Origin: Zygaena filipendulae
Lineage: Eukaryota; Arthropoda; Insecta; Lepidoptera; Zygaenidae
Assembly (NCBI GenBank): GCA_907165275.2
Contig: OU015649.1
Location: forward strand, 6,044,001-6,108,000
Length of the DNA stretch: 64,000 nt
Direction: 5' to 3'
Below, in pieces: positions 1-11,857 of the stretch. The notes below the pieces were generated by a model that was given only the letters and a program-made list of their open reading frames with translations, was not told where the DNA came from and did not search any database. Numbering within the stretch: position 1 is the first letter of the stretch; the number at the start of each line of letters is the position of its first letter. The translations under genes and the position numbers were made by a program.

Positions 1-1540
1 TTTGCAGGCCTTCTCTCTAATTAAGCCTCTGCCATTCATTTACTTTCACTTCATATTTAAGAGAAGACTCACCAGTTTTATCGCACCTCTTTATCACCCA
101 GGTTTACCCAGAGACCTTCGAGAAGTCGTAACAAATACGAAAATTACGTAAGTTATTGTTAATTAATGACATTGGATTTGCATTTCAATGGATACCTTAA
201 CTGATTCATTGAAAGAATTTGGAGAAATAAAGATTCATGAATAGTCTCTTTACTTATTTCTATGAAAATACAAGTGGTCTAAGCGGGAAAAACGTTCATC
301 GTTAAAAAAAAAAAGTTTTTTTCTTTTTCGAAAATATATCTTGTAGGTACTACACAACTTGATAACTCATTCGAACAAAATTTTTAACTGACTTCCAAAA
401 AAGGAGGAGGTTCTCAATTCAACTATGTTTTTTTGTACTTTTACGCAATTACTCGAAGACGTCTGGATTTTAGGCACACTTATAGCGATTTGGGTATTTT
501 CATAGTAAATCGTTCATTTGTTTTCGGAAAGCAAAATTGGATAAGTGGAACTGATGATGAAGACCACAGATGGTGATCGGAACTATTCAATAATACGGAT
601 TTCATGGGTTCCGATTCGATTACTTATGGTTTCTAAATAATTTATGCACGTTACAATGCATATGGCAAAGTGGAACTGATAGTGAAGTACCCGAAGAACT
701 GCTTAACAATTACCGTCCCTGCATATGAAAAAGCCATATTTTGTAAAAGGTTAAAGGTGATGAGCAGTTAAAATTCTTTGAAATTGTAACTTAGATAAAT
801 TACAACTCGACTCACTTCGCCATTTTTGACTCGTAATGGAGCGTTGCGCTGCCACAAAATATACGTAGGTAGATATTAAAATCTAGATGCCACTTTGGCA
901 TATGCTTCGCCTTTTGTACCGTGATTTACGTAATAGTTAATAAATAAATATTCCCTTCGGTTTTACCCACGTTAATTATTTATGTGTAATGGAAGTCATC
1001 ACATAATGTAAAATTAAAACAAAATTAAACTTATTGCACGTACTTAAGACGAACTTCAATCAAAACTATAAAGTAATCAATAAAATATAATATAAAGCAT
1101 TTTCAAAAGAAAAACTAACCTATCAAGAGGTATTTTAGGAATCTAAACATTAATCTTAAGGGTCACCGCAACCTGAACACTCAGAGTGGGCCCATTTTCT
1201 ATAAGTTCTGCAACGGTACATTAATTCTTAATTTTTGACACATCGCCACATAATATCATGCATTAATTTCGTCCTCTAAATATTAATCAGAATGATCATC
1301 ATGATTGAGTAGCTAACAGTCCCCGAATGGTGACCATCTCGAAATAATGAAACTAAAAAAAAACATCGACAAACAATTTTTCTTCTATAAGAATTGAAAA
1401 AAAAAAATAATGCATAATATAAATAATGGAATTAAAATACAACAGAATAATAAAATTTTAAGTAGGTACCTACTACCTACCTACTTACTTTGTTTGCAAG
1501 ATTTGGCAGTTTTTTTATAACGACGCAATGTCTGTATAAA
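1..1540. other. Intergenic, AT-rich, no gene seen
   Basis: I see no coding exon on either strand. The stretch from about 385 to 830 is a decayed copy of a family that recurs throughout the window (called F1 here). Its hallmark is ACTGACTTCCAAAAAAGGAGG, followed further on by degraded versions of a GAAGACCACAGATGGT block. The rest is unique AT-rich sequence with poly-A runs near 1355 and 1395. Confidence 0.6.
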
Positions 1541-2300
1541 TTGTAGTTCTAGTGATACAAGTTTGTATCATTTGTACTACCAGTTGGCGTTGGACTACTT
1601 TTGTCAGTAGTGCCTAGTGCCTACTATTGCTATTGCTACTACTCAGTAGTACTGTTACTACAGGTAGTTCTAGTGATACAAGTTTGTATCATTTGTACTA
1701 CCAGTTGGCGTTGGACTACTTTTGTCAGTAGTGCCTAGTGCCTACTATTGCTATTGCTACTACTCAGTAGTACTGTTACTACAGGTAGTTCTAGTGATAC
1801 AAGTTTGTATCATTTGTACTACCAGTTGGCGTTGGACTACTCATTGTCAGTAGTGCCTAGTAGTGCCTACTATTGCTATTGCTACTACTCAGTAGTACTG
1901 TTACTACAGGTAGTTCTAGTAATACAAGTTTGTATCATTTGTACTACCAGTTGGCGTTGGACTACTCATTGTCAGTAGTGCCTAGTAGTGCCTACTATTG
2001 CTATTGCTACTACTCAGTAGTACTGTTACTACAGGTAGTTCTAGTGATACAAGTTTGTATCATTTGTACCTACTACCAGTTGGCGTTGGACTACTCATTG
2101 TCAGTAGTGCCTAGTAGTGCCTACTATTGCTATTGCTACTACTCAGTAGTACTGTTACTACAGGTAGTTCTAGTGATACAAGGTTGTATCATTTGTACTG
2201 CCAGTTGGACTACTCAGTAGTACTGTTACTACAGGTAGTTCTATAGTGATACAAGATTGTATCATTTGTACTGCCAGTTGGACTACTCAGTAGTATCAAA
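1541..2300. repeat. Tandem satellite, 121-129 bp units
   Basis: The string GTAGTTCTAGTGATACAAG recurs, with small changes, at about 1543, 1664, 1785, 1910, 2035, 2164 and 2234. The spacings are 121, 121, 125, 125, 129 and 70 bp. Neighbouring units are nearly identical, and the length changes come from small duplications of TAGTGCC and TACC. The last unit is internally deleted. Leucine- and tyrosine-rich open frames here are a by-product of the repeat and are not genes. Confidence 0.95.
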
Positions 2301-2662
2301 GAATAGAGATTATATTAAGAAGCGACACTCCCCGCCTCCCACCAATTTCATGCCTCCTCATACCCCTCAAAAATTAAATTGGTAAAGACCGAGGAAAGTT
2401 TGATACTGATAGTTTCTGCCAGCTCACTGTCAACCTTACAACCCGCACACACGCACCGCTCATTTTAATGGAGTGGCCGGGCTGGTAGTAGTTTGCAGCT
2501 TGTTGTATCTTGGAAATAACACTCAAATAAATGACCTAATATGCATTTATTCATGACACACGGTGTAGCGTGGTTAGTTGCTTAACTAAAAAAAAGGAGG
2601 AAACGGATGTGTGATGCACAATACGTAAATAACAGACAGATACTGGGACAAAGTAAGTCTTA

Positions 2663-2900
2663 CCGCCGCACTCAGAGTCGACTTTAATGATTACTTAGTT
2701 AAGTATAGATTTTTAAAACAAAACTGCCGCAATCAGAGACGTTCAGTAAATTAATGTTATTTGGCATTTAATGAGATGTAACTTAATTAATTAAATGCCA
2801 ATTAACATTAATTTATTAAACTAGTCTGATTGCGGCAGTTTTGTTTTAAAAATCTATACTTAACTAAGTAATCATTAAAGTCGACTCTGAGTACGGCGGT
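2663..2900. mobile_element. MITE with long inverted repeats, TA target duplication
   Basis: A 238 bp palindromic element. Its left end (CCGCCGCACTCAGAGTCGAC) matches the inverted right end through roughly 100 bp. TA flanks both sides (2661-2662 and 2901-2902), as expected for Tc1/mariner-type insertion. Copies lie at 53988-54214 (nearly full length) and 16206-16312 (short). It has no coding capacity and must have been moved by another element's transposase. Confidence 0.85.
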
Positions 2901-3000
2901 TAATCGTAGCGTTGCCGCTGCTACGATAGCGGGTTATTCCCCAGTTGTTCCCGCTTCTATAACGCTCCCGCAGCGATTACATATGGGAAATTCTTTTATT

Positions 3001-3015
3001 ATTATTATTATTTTC
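3001..3015. repeat. (ATT)n microsatellite
   Basis: Short ATT run. Nothing else is recognised between the MITE and the repeat at 3115. Confidence 0.7.
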
Positions 3016-3114
3016 CATTTATCAGCAGTGACAGCAACAACTGGGAATTACCCATGATAGCAACTGTGAGATTTAATGCTGTATGTCCATTTTGTTTACT
3101 CGAGTTTATATACA

Positions 3115-3270
3115 ACTAGCTGTGCTCCGCGATTACACCCGCGTATGTTTCGGAATTAACGCAGAAACTCCGATAATTAAAGTGACTAAACATTAAAAAA
3201 GTAAAAGTCCCGTCAAAATCTACCCAATCATTTCGAAGATCAGTCGGAATAAGCAGACAAATCATCTGTG
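3115..3270. repeat. Interspersed repeat fragment (F3 family)
   Basis: The block with CTAGCTGTGCTCCGCGATTACACCCGCG, then ACTCCGATAATTAAAGTG and CCCGTCAAAATC, matches the copies at about 3700-3990, 45850-46015 and 56170-56410. These are decayed non-coding interspersed repeats typical of Lepidoptera. The class (SINE or LINE tail) was not determined. Confidence 0.7.
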
Positions 3271-3591
3271 AAGCCTGACTAACCTTTGACCACGACTTTT
3301 TTCGGACGTTCATGTCGTACATGTTCCATTTTTCATTATTAGTTATCAATCTCTTAAAAACGGTTCAGTTTCATAACGTCTCAGTAAATAATCGCAAATC
3401 GTACCTACTACACGGTCAATTAAATTTAGGTCTTTTTCAGTGAGCTCGTGTGGCACCCAAATATCGAGCTTTTTCTGTAGGTACCTACCTTTTTTCAAAT
3501 GGGTCAAAACTGTTTTGGGGTCAATACCCAGTTCTTCAGCTATGTCGTAAGTCGTAACTACTGATATGCCGATCTTACTCCACTTTTTCAA
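3255..3591 (-). pseudogene. Mariner-type transposase fragment, frameshifted
   Basis: The first reading frame (3591 down to about 3346) encodes a mariner DNA-binding segment: YDIAEELGIDPKTVLTHLKK is the helix-turn-helix, followed by DIWVPHELTEKDL and the linker LLRRYETEPFL. The next frame (about 3340-3262) carries the catalytic-core start, NNEKWNMYDMNVRKKSWSK, where the family usually has GDEKW. A frame change separates the two and the rest of the catalytic core is absent, so this is a dead remnant. The acidic residue normally in the GDEKW block appears as N here. Confidence 0.85.
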
Positions 3592-3699
3592 AAATGGCGT
3601 CCTGCACTTTATCCGTAACAGGGCGACTCAGAGCAATGCATCCTGTGACATCCAAACCCCCGGATTGAAAACTTTGTGCTACTCTTATACATATTATCA

Positions 3700-3990
3700 T
3701 TAGGTCCATTTAAACGTTACAAATTGTCGCGGTAACTATTTATTTCTAAAATAAAAGTAGTTACTCCTTATAACATCAGCTTGGCAGATAGTTTAGATAG
3801 CTTGAAAGTCCCGTTAAAATCGGTCCAGCGGTTCCAGAGATTAGCTGGAACAGACAGACAGACAGATAGACAACACATAACACATAAAACATTTATTTTT
3901 AAGGAAGTACCGTATACATATATGTACCTACCTATTTTCATATACATATAGTGAAAAGTTGTTAATTTGAAATTAAAAACTGACACTTAA
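3700..3990. repeat. Interspersed repeat fragment (F3 family)
   Basis: Contains TTGAAAGTCCCGTTAAAATCGG, TCCAGCGGTTCCAGAGATTAG and a CAGACAGACAGATAGAC run. It is the same family as 3115-3270 and 45850-46015. Non-coding. Confidence 0.75.
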
Positions 3991-4379
3991 ATTTTATTTA
4001 TACTATGTACCACTGAAAATATGGTCGCCAAAATCGGTGAAAATCGGCGTCGTGGGACTAGTTCCACGGCACATGCTGGGTGACGGCCATTTTGGTACCT
4101 TGTTTTAAATTAAGTTTGTGTTCAATTTTAGTACCAAATAAATTCTATTCTATTCTACCTACTTCAGAGCCATCAATCAGAAAGTCTGACTGTGGTCTGT
4201 GATATCAAAGTGTTTTGCGTAAGTCTATTTTGATCATGTGAAATCGGATGTCGGTTTCACTATGATTAACATCTTAGTAGAATCATAGTATTTAGTTATA
4301 ATGATGGATAATTAATAATTATTAATTACCACTTTTAAAACTAAAATACTTACCGACTTATGTATGAAGATATACATCT

Positions 4380-4720
4380 ATACTAATATTATAAAGAGCT
4401 TTTGTTTGTGAGTTTGTGACGTTGTAGGGGTAATCTCTGGATCTACTGATCCGATTTTGAAAATTCTTTCAATTATAGGAAGCTATAGTGGTTCTGAGTG
4501 TCATAGGGTACTTTTTATCTCGGAATTCCCGCGGGAACTCCGAATTTCCCGTGGGTAAACCACGAGGAGACAGCTATCTCTGGATCTACTGGACCGATTT
4601 TGAAAATTCTTTCACTTATAGGAAGCTACAGTGATCCTAAGTTACATAGGGTACTTTTAATCTTGGAATTCCCGCGGGAACTCCGAAATTACCGCAGATG
4701 AAACCGCGGGGGTCAGCTAG
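4380..4720 (+). repeat. F2 family repeat, two tandem copies
   Basis: Two adjacent copies of a block with CTCTGGATCTACTG, CCGATTTTGAAAATTCTTTCA, a TCATAGGGTACTTTT segment and CCCGCGGGAACTCCG. The second copy ends in CCGCGGGGGTCAGCTAGT. This is the most abundant family in the window (F2). No open frame. Confidence 0.85.
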
Positions 4721-6780
4721 TAATACATACACATGTAAATACGCAATTTCGAAACATTTAACACATATAAACTTTAATTTTGTATTTTAAATGAGGTAGG
4801 TATTACTTATAGGTACATACAATTATAATAATGTGCATATTAATATACCTAATGCAACACATGCGACTGAGTTGTGAGTATATTTATTACTCCGAGATGC
4901 AACGAACGCGAACGGTCCGAAGTACCATATTTAATTAAGGTCGTCGATCAAGATAAAGACCCGACTTACAGCTCAATGTGAGAAAAAGTTTACGTAGGTA
5001 TAATATAGTACTAAGCAACTTTTGAAATTACTGTCAGTAATCAAGAATAGGTACTTCCAATACTTTTCCATAGAAACGAAGAAGTAATTTAGTTTGGAAA
5101 TCCCAAGTCCGATTTTAAAGAAATTTTGTATATATAGTATCAAATTATAATATAATTGATCTTAACGGACAAGAAATATTTATTTCTCAACATACTCTTT
5201 CGTTAACCACATCTAAAGAAGGTTTTAGATAGGTATTATATAAAGCAGCTGCTAAAACACGCGTGAGTTATAGATACGCTATAACCCACTAGTGGGTTAT
5301 AATGTAGCTTATTTTTTTTTTTAATCATCATAGTTTTTCAAAAAATAGTCAGTACATATTATAAATAAACTATATTACTTAAACATAATATTTTTTCCTT
5401 CCTTAGAAGTATAGAAAAACCTCGTACGTTATATCTACGTGCGTAAATACCTATAGTCCTTATTTGATATTGTTTGTACTTTAACCTACTTTGTGACAGC
5501 TTTCCGCAACCTAAGTTAAGACCTTATCTTAGCGTCCTCACATTGTGTGTTCAAAAACATCGTATGATACACGTAATTTTTTTACATCAATGAGTAAAGA
5601 ATAAATTTTATATTGAAAAGCCTTATGTACCTATTTTGCGATCATCCTTACTATAAATGCGAAAGTGAGTTTATACGCTCAACCGATCATCATAAAATTT
5701 GGCATACCTACACGTTGGGGTACAGAGAAGGACATAGGGTACTTTTTATCCCGGAATTCCCGCGGGAACTCCGAAATTAACGCAGATGAAATGGTGTTTT
5801 TTTAGATATAAATTTACCACAGAGGTTATGTAGATATGCATTAGTGATTAGATCGATCAAAAAGATATTGGCTGAAAATTAAGTTCGGCTGAATAACACT
5901 TTGCGCCCGGTGCAATAATTTACTATTACCTAATACCTACCTATTGAAGAATCGTAAATGTATGAACTTCCACTTATGTACATATACATCACGTTCCTAA
6001 GAAGGGTTTGTACTGCACTGTATGCTAAAATGCAGGGCTTTTTAAACTGTATAAATAAATAAAATAAATGTGTATCATAAATACATCCATCATGCAAATT
6101 GTGTATCCGCTCAGTTAAAGTAAGTGTAAGCTTGTTTACAAACCTTGAAGTCAAATTTGTAGGCCCAGCGGCATCAGCGTCTTTATATTGTATGTAATAT
6201 CTAGATTTCGCAACACGTTATTCTAGAAGGCAGTCTATAAATTACGATCTAACAAACTTATTTCGACGGTAGGTATGTATTAGGTAGATACATTTGATAC
6301 CTACGTGTTAATAGTTACCTTAACGTACGTGTTGTGCAATTCTGAATTACACTCATGGCGCTGTTTGCGTGTCTGGCTGGAGGTTATACCCTGCACCTTC
6401 CAGATGCGCCTGCGCCGCTTACCTCTTACTTTTAGTGTATCGCAATGCGCAATGACTTCTTCGTAATCTTAAATTGATTCAGATGTACTCTATTGGACGA
6501 TATAATAGTATCTAATATTTTCTATTCTTAGATTCTCAGGTTTTACGAACCTACCTTCCTACCTAAATTTGTTGTGTAATGTTGGTCCATTAATTTAAGT
6601 AGCTTTGGATTTTGGACTCGACTACTAAAGGAAATCTGCTTATATCTACATTAATTCTTTGACTGTCTTTAAGAATCATCCCGTTTCCCTTATTGCCAAG
6701 AACTCAGTCCACCATCTACTACGAAAGAGCCACTAAAACTATTGTCGCCTATAAAGTTGTAGGTACCTACTACTGATATC
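4720..6780. other. Intergenic, no gene seen
   Basis: AT-rich sequence. An F2 repeat fragment covers about 5640-5800 (CATAAAATTTGGCATACC through CCCGCGGGAACTCC). A 26-codon open frame from ATG 6356 in a GC-richer patch (6350-6440) has no neighbouring exon that I could find. Nothing else is recognised. Confidence 0.5.
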
Positions 6781-6990
6781 TAATATATATATCTAACGCG
6801 ATGGATTCCGAAACTACTGAACGGATTTTGATAAAACTTTGCAACCATTTATAATATGGTCCAACTTAAAAGATAGGATAGTTTTTATCCCGGAATTCCC
6901 TCGGGAACTGAAGGACATAGAGTACTTTTTTCCCGCAACCTCCGCGGGAACTCCGAAATTACCGCGGATGAAATCGCGGGGGACAGCTAG
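6780..6990 (+). repeat. F2 family repeat fragment
   Basis: Starts in a short TA-rich run, then GAACGGATTTTGATAAAAC and GGTCCAACTTAAAAGATAGG, and ends with CCGCGGATGAAATCGCGGGG and CAGCTAGT. Its inverted counterpart lies at about 55605-55850. Confidence 0.8.
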
Positions 6991-7689
6991 TAGTATTATA
7001 AATTATATAGTGTAGTATTACTTACGATTGTCATGAAAAGGATAATGGGCATTTTGGTACCCAGTAGGAAATAGCAATAAACAATAATTGTAAATTGTAC
7101 GGCGACGATTTGTTCGTGATTTCTTCGCCCCAAGTTTTGGTCCCACATTCCTAAAAATTCTTGTTTCGCCTCTAACTACAGGTATGGGGTACTACTGGGA
7201 TGCACCCCTGGGACGCACCCGCACTTGCCATTAAAAACATTGACTTCAGCTTGTTTTATGGACTTGATGTTCTACCAAAATGGAAGAAAACCGCAATTGT
7301 GTGATAATGATAATTAAACACCTACACCATAGCTTAAAACAATTGGATCTACCGGAAAACACATTTATATAATAATGCAAAAAACTTGCCGGATTGTTAG
7401 ACGCTTTCTGCAGGACGAACCTTTTTACCCTGAACAACATACCCACTAATTAAATAGATCAGTTAGATACTTGGCAGTGCACGTACTAACTCTACAATAG
7501 TTACCAGCCTAAGCTGAGAATAAAATTTAAAAATAGATATTAATAATAATAAAAATAATAATTCACTTCACAAAACATAGATCTACTTGATCTCTCAGTA
7601 AGCTATTATTAGCTTGTGACGTGGAAACCAAGGAGACGTGGTATTACTACATAGAATTACATATATATTGTACTATAGATATATACACA

Positions 7690-7830
7690 TCCAGACTGGA
7701 AAGTGGAACCCTGTGTTCATCACACAAAGTGCAACCCCCATCGGGAATCGAACCCGGAACCTCGAGATTAGCGGGCAGGCATGGTGACCTACTACGCCAA
7801 TGGAGTCGTCACGCCAATCGGGTCGTGATG
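7690..7830 (-). repeat. tRNA-derived SINE head
   Basis: Read on the minus strand, this has an RNA polymerase III A box (TGGCGTAGTAGG, 7788-7799) and a B box (GGTTCGATTCC, about 7743-7754) about 35 bp apart, as in a tRNA gene. The rest does not fold as a tRNA and runs on into non-tRNA sequence (GGGGGTTGCACTTTGTGTG). A tRNA-derived SINE is therefore the best call. No anticodon arm is supported. Confidence 0.75.
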
Positions 7831-8007
7831 TGACGGCGAGGTTTTTATCATGCAATATATCAGCAACATGTTTTACGTGATGACTTACCCTAGATTGCTG
7901 ATTGAATATTGGCCAGTTATAACCAAATATTGCATTAAACTTTAAAAATGGAAAAGTCCCTCGGTGGGACGACGCACCGCCGCGTCGTGCTCCGGTGCAC
8001 GGTTGGC

Positions 8008-8110
8008 GCTGACGGTGCCGTGCCGTGCCGCACCGTACTGTGCCGTGCCGTGCTGTGCCGTGCTGTGCCGTGCTGTGCCGTGCCATGACGTGCCGTGACG
8101 TGCCGCGCCA
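8008..8110. repeat. Degenerate pentanucleotide repeat (GTGCC/GTGCT)n
   Basis: About 20 units of GTGCC with GTGCT and GTACT variants. Both strands are open here only because of the 5 bp period, which gives Arg/Ala/His-rich peptides that are not genes. Confidence 0.9.
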
Positions 8111-8534
8111 CAACGACAGTACGCGAGTCGTGCTATCGTTTACTTGCCGAGGGCCGTCCAACTTCAAGACGCTCGGGGCAAACTTTCACGGACCACCTGT
8201 CTTATTGATATTCACTGTGTGACGCCGGACGTTGATGCGACATACAACAAAGCAAATGTTTGAATACATCAGATCCGTGACTGTAGAAATCTGCACCGAG
8301 GTGTGGTCCACTTGCGTGCGTTATATAACGTGTGTAACCAAATTCTTTCTGGTTATGTCTGCAGCGTAATTTTTGTGTGGTATATTTGTCTACACAAGCT
8401 TAAGGCTCCTTTCTCGACACTAACGTCACTCGCTAATAAAATCACATCTTGTGAGAAAAAGAAATTATTTTTTTATTTAAAAAGAAATCGAACGTTCAAT
8501 AAGTAAAATAGAGTAATCAATGATATAAGTATAG

Positions 8535-8925
8535 GGTAATAGTACATTGTTATCCTAGGGGTGAAAGTAACTTATTTAGTCCCGAGACGGGGTTTGGCCG
8601 CCAATAGATCGAGGGACTAAATAAGTCTTTCTCCCGAGGATAACACTGTGATTTTCATTACGAATGCAAGGAAAGTCAAAATAAAAATAGGAATTAGTTA
8701 AAGAAAAAATGAGTGAATTTTATTTTACATAAATCAACCATTGGGTGTGCTACTGGCCAGTAAGTATGCCCCCTATGACATAAAAAAAAACTTGAGTTTC
8801 TGCAGTATCCAGCTGTCAGTTGAAAGCGATTCTCCCTAGGGCTGAAAAGTGTTACTTTCAACCCGCTTCTCAGGCAACTTCAGACCTACTTTCCGAGTAT
8901 GAGTAATGAAAATACTATTTTTCGG
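8535..8925 (+). repeat. Dispersed 0.39 kb repeat, copy A
   Basis: Runs from AGTACATTGTTATCCTAGGG to CAGAGTATGAGTAATGAAAA-like sequence. It matches 49525-49915 over its whole length at high identity. The other copy retains an extra GCGCCCGAGCGCAGCGAGG stretch. Both contain CTGGCCAGTAAGTATGCC and a TATGACATAAAAAAAA segment like the 3' ends of lepidopteran LINEs. No open frame. Confidence 0.85.
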
Positions 8926-9374
8926 TAATACTCCCGCAGCAATTGAATTTGACAGTAATAAAATGTATCAAAAACTGTCCACAACGGCTACTTTTGACTT
9001 TTTAACTTTTAGTTGTTAACAGGCTACACGGAAAGAAATCAATCAGACCGAAGAGGGTTGGAGGGCGACCGAAACCAAAACGTTGCCCGGAAGATGTGTT
9101 GGCGATGCCGATGGCGACACAATATCAATGACCCAGGCTCAGGGAGTAGGGCCGACCTCGCGCGGTGTCAATTAATTTCCCTAGAGAAAGGTGTGTATCA
9201 CACCAAGCGAAGCTCTGTCGCTCAGATATCAAAATAACTATAATAATATGTAATAAAATAATAAATATTTCTTGTTTAAAGACAATAAAAACTATACAAA
9301 AGGATAGACGGATAAACAAAAAAAAATGGCCACTTTAACAGTACCTACCTATGGATGCGAATTGCGATTATCTA

Positions 9375-9755
9375 ATATATAAAATTCTCGTGTCACGGTG
9401 TTTGTAATTTAACTCCTCCGAAACGGCTCGACCGATTTTTATGAAATTTTATATGCATATTTAGTAGGTCTGAGAATCGACTACTATCTATTTTCCATTC
9501 CCCTAAAGGGAGTTCCTGCGGAAATTCCGAAACTCACGCGGGTGAAACCGCGGGGCACAGCTATTCTAATATATAAAATTCTTGTGTCACGGTGTTTGTA
9601 ATTTAACTCCTCCGAAACGGCTCGCCCGATTTTTATGAAATTTTATATGCATATTCAGTAGGGCTGAGAATCGACTACAATCTATTTTTCATCCCGGAAT
9701 CCCCGCGGGAACTTCGAAACTCACGCGGGTGATACCGCGGGGCAATTAATAATAT
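9375..9755 (+). repeat. Two tandem F2-type repeats
   Basis: Two direct copies of about 190 bp (9375-9565 and 9568-9755). Each begins TATATAAAATTC and TTGTGTCACGGTGTTTGTAA and ends with a CGCGGGTGAAACCGCGGGG-like box. They differ at only a handful of sites, which indicates a fairly recent tandem duplication. Confidence 0.85.
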
Positions 9756-10224
9756 CACAGAGGAAAAAAATACGGGGTATGTAGTCAAGTAGGTAGGTAT
9801 TTATTTTCTACTGCTTGCAGCCGACATCAGTTGCAAAAGCAAAAGCTAAATCGAAATAAGGCAAAGATGCCATTAGTAAATAAGGTGCATTTCCTATGAA
9901 ACTTCAGTTATAAGCAGATATGTAAATAATTATTAATAGTTATTAGTAACAATTTCTTGCGATAACATCGAAATCGATGTGTTAATGTCTTGAGAAAGTA
10001 ACTCAGCTGTAATCATAGAGAAAAGAATGTAATATCATATAGAGACGCGCCTGCCATATTGCAGGCGCGTCACAGTTATGCGCAAATGCTCATAAATCTC
10101 CAAAAGTCAAAACTACTTGCTGATATCCCAATAAGTATGAGCTGATAGCCTCAACTAAGACATTAGGGAATATCCGTATATTTTTATTATTATTTTAATA
10201 AGATAGCTTACATTACCTATAAGA

Positions 10225-10325
10225 TTGTTTTAAAAATCAACGCCACCCAACCTGAAAAAAAAGTTAGAAATAGCAGATTTAAAAATCAACACCACCCAAC
10301 CTGAAAAAAAAGTTAGAAATAGCAG
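10225..10325. repeat. 46 bp direct duplication
   Basis: AAAAATCAACGCCACCCAAC followed by CTGAAAAAAAAGTTAGAAAT occurs twice in a row, with one G/A difference. No other content is recognised between 9755 and 10830. Confidence 0.9.
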
Positions 10326-10829
10326 AATTTATACATTTCAAACGCACGGCATTTTGGCACGTCACGTCACAACATACGGTTAAATGTCTAGCAAGATGTA
10401 CCTATTGGTCTCTATAATTATCAATATTTTGTATTATTACAACCCACATATAGAACACATAAAAACCGACATCTACTATAAGGAATGCACCCGATAATAA
10501 AATAAAGTAATAAAATAATTCAACGATGTCTTTCGATTGTCCTGTATCCACCCCAATCGTAACGAAGAGCGCGCCGGAAATATTGTATGAAACGGTGTGT
10601 TGTTTGAATTTAGAACTCTTTCATCTATCGCACACATTGCATTCTCGTGGCTGTATAGCCACAGATGCGTTTACCTTTCGGCACAAATTGTAAAATTAAA
10701 AAAAAAATGGCGGTAAAGCGGAGTTCGTTGTTATTGTTAGTAAATTAAATTTATTATGTAAAAGGTCTTTTTTTATTTCCTTGCATTCTTTTAAAAAAAG
10801 CACTATATATGCCTCGGCCGAAATAGCCT

Positions 10830-11160
10830 TTGCAATAATGTACTATTAATTAAAATTCAAAGCAAAAATTAGTACAGTTTTGAATACCGAATTTTTTTTT
10901 TCCCCGGCATATTAACGGTATTTATGTCTTAAAAATACATAAGGCAAATAAATTAAAGTAAATATTATAAAATAACAAATTCTATCTGTGAAGTTCTTAT
11001 TGTGTTTGGCTGTATGGCTCATTTATTTGCCTTAATATCGATACATTTATGAGTAGATACGTTAATGCACTTGTGCACAAAATTCGATTTTGTGCAGCCT
11101 ATATATATCCTGCACAAACAAGCACTTTCAGAGCATGGGACGTGAAAAATATTATACTTC
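10830..11160. repeat. Dispersed repeat, inverted relative to 21565-21875
   Basis: Shares CCCGGCATATTAACGGTATTT-type sequence, ATAAGGCAAATAAATTAAAGTA, GGCTGTATGGCTCATTT and GTGCAGGATATAGGCTG (seen in the inverted copy) with 21565-21875. Both copies are non-coding and the same length. No target duplication was resolved. Confidence 0.8.
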
Positions 11161-11857
11161 TCAACAAAGTCATCATTGAAAAACACTTATCAAAATAAAT
11201 TTTTGACTGCTTCAAAATCTTTATTTTGTTATTGGAGCTAGCCGGAATCCATCTACCCAAACCTCCGAACTCTACAAACTGGAGCAATAAAGTACATAAA
11301 AAATCTCACGCATATTCCCTATTAGCGTTATGTGCCATAATCTTTCGGCAACTTGCCGACAGTTAATGCTATGTATTCTGTGGTTGTAATCTACTAAAAT
11401 ACGGTTGCAAACTTATGTGACGTGGTATGATCGTTTCCAAATCCAATAACGTCAACTTATGTAGATACCTAAGTGACGTGGTGTGATCGTATGATCGTTG
11501 CCAAATAAGAACGATACAATACTCTCGATGTTTTTTCACCTCCTTGGCACAGATAAATTTTAAAACGTCCTTGGTAAGCTAAGTACTCTCGTCTCGTCTG
11601 TGTTTCTATCCAAAGATCATGAATAATCACTACGTGTTTCTATCTTCAATATTATGTCAAGAAAACATCACATAAATGCTACGAGCCAAAGACTCAGGAA
11701 ACGGCGTAGGTAAAAACTAGGTAGGATGCCTACCTAGTTTTTTAAGTCATTCTAGGTCGGCTCCATACGTATTTTCGAACAAAATCTTGAATCTTGTATC
11801 ATGTAACTTTGCATTAATTAACATCAACCAATTTTTTTCGAACGAAACGAAATTAAT
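11160..11857. other. Intergenic downstream of DNAI2
   Basis: I see no gene. There is a short inverted pair at 11703-11740 (AACTAGGTAGGATGCCTACCTAGTT), a perfect hairpin. Two ACGTGGTATGATCG / ACGTGGTGTGATCG repeats lie near 11421 and 11476. No clear polyadenylation signal for DNAI2 could be fixed. Confidence 0.5.
11703..11740. repeat. Short perfect hairpin
   Basis: AAACTAGGTAGG, then ATG, then CCTACCTAGTTT makes a 12 bp stem with a very small loop. It lies about 120 bp beyond the DNAI2 stop codon on that gene's 3' side. Any role in 3' end formation is a guess. Confidence 0.5.

Noticed and set aside
1748..2220. Leucine/tyrosine-rich open frames in the satellite
   Set aside because: They are produced by the tandem repeat; the same peptide repeats with each unit and there is no splice or codon signal.
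7740..7830. Possible tRNA gene
   Set aside because: A and B boxes are present but no acceptor or anticodon stem can be formed; it fits a tRNA-derived SINE.
7673..8222. Long Arg/His-rich frames on both strands
   Set aside because: They arise from the GTGCC pentanucleotide repeat and the SINE head, and they overlap in opposite directions.
9013..9319. Arg-rich frame near 9.1 kb and its antisense
   Set aside because: Slight resemblance to LINE tail peptides only; no reverse transcriptase block and no splice sites.
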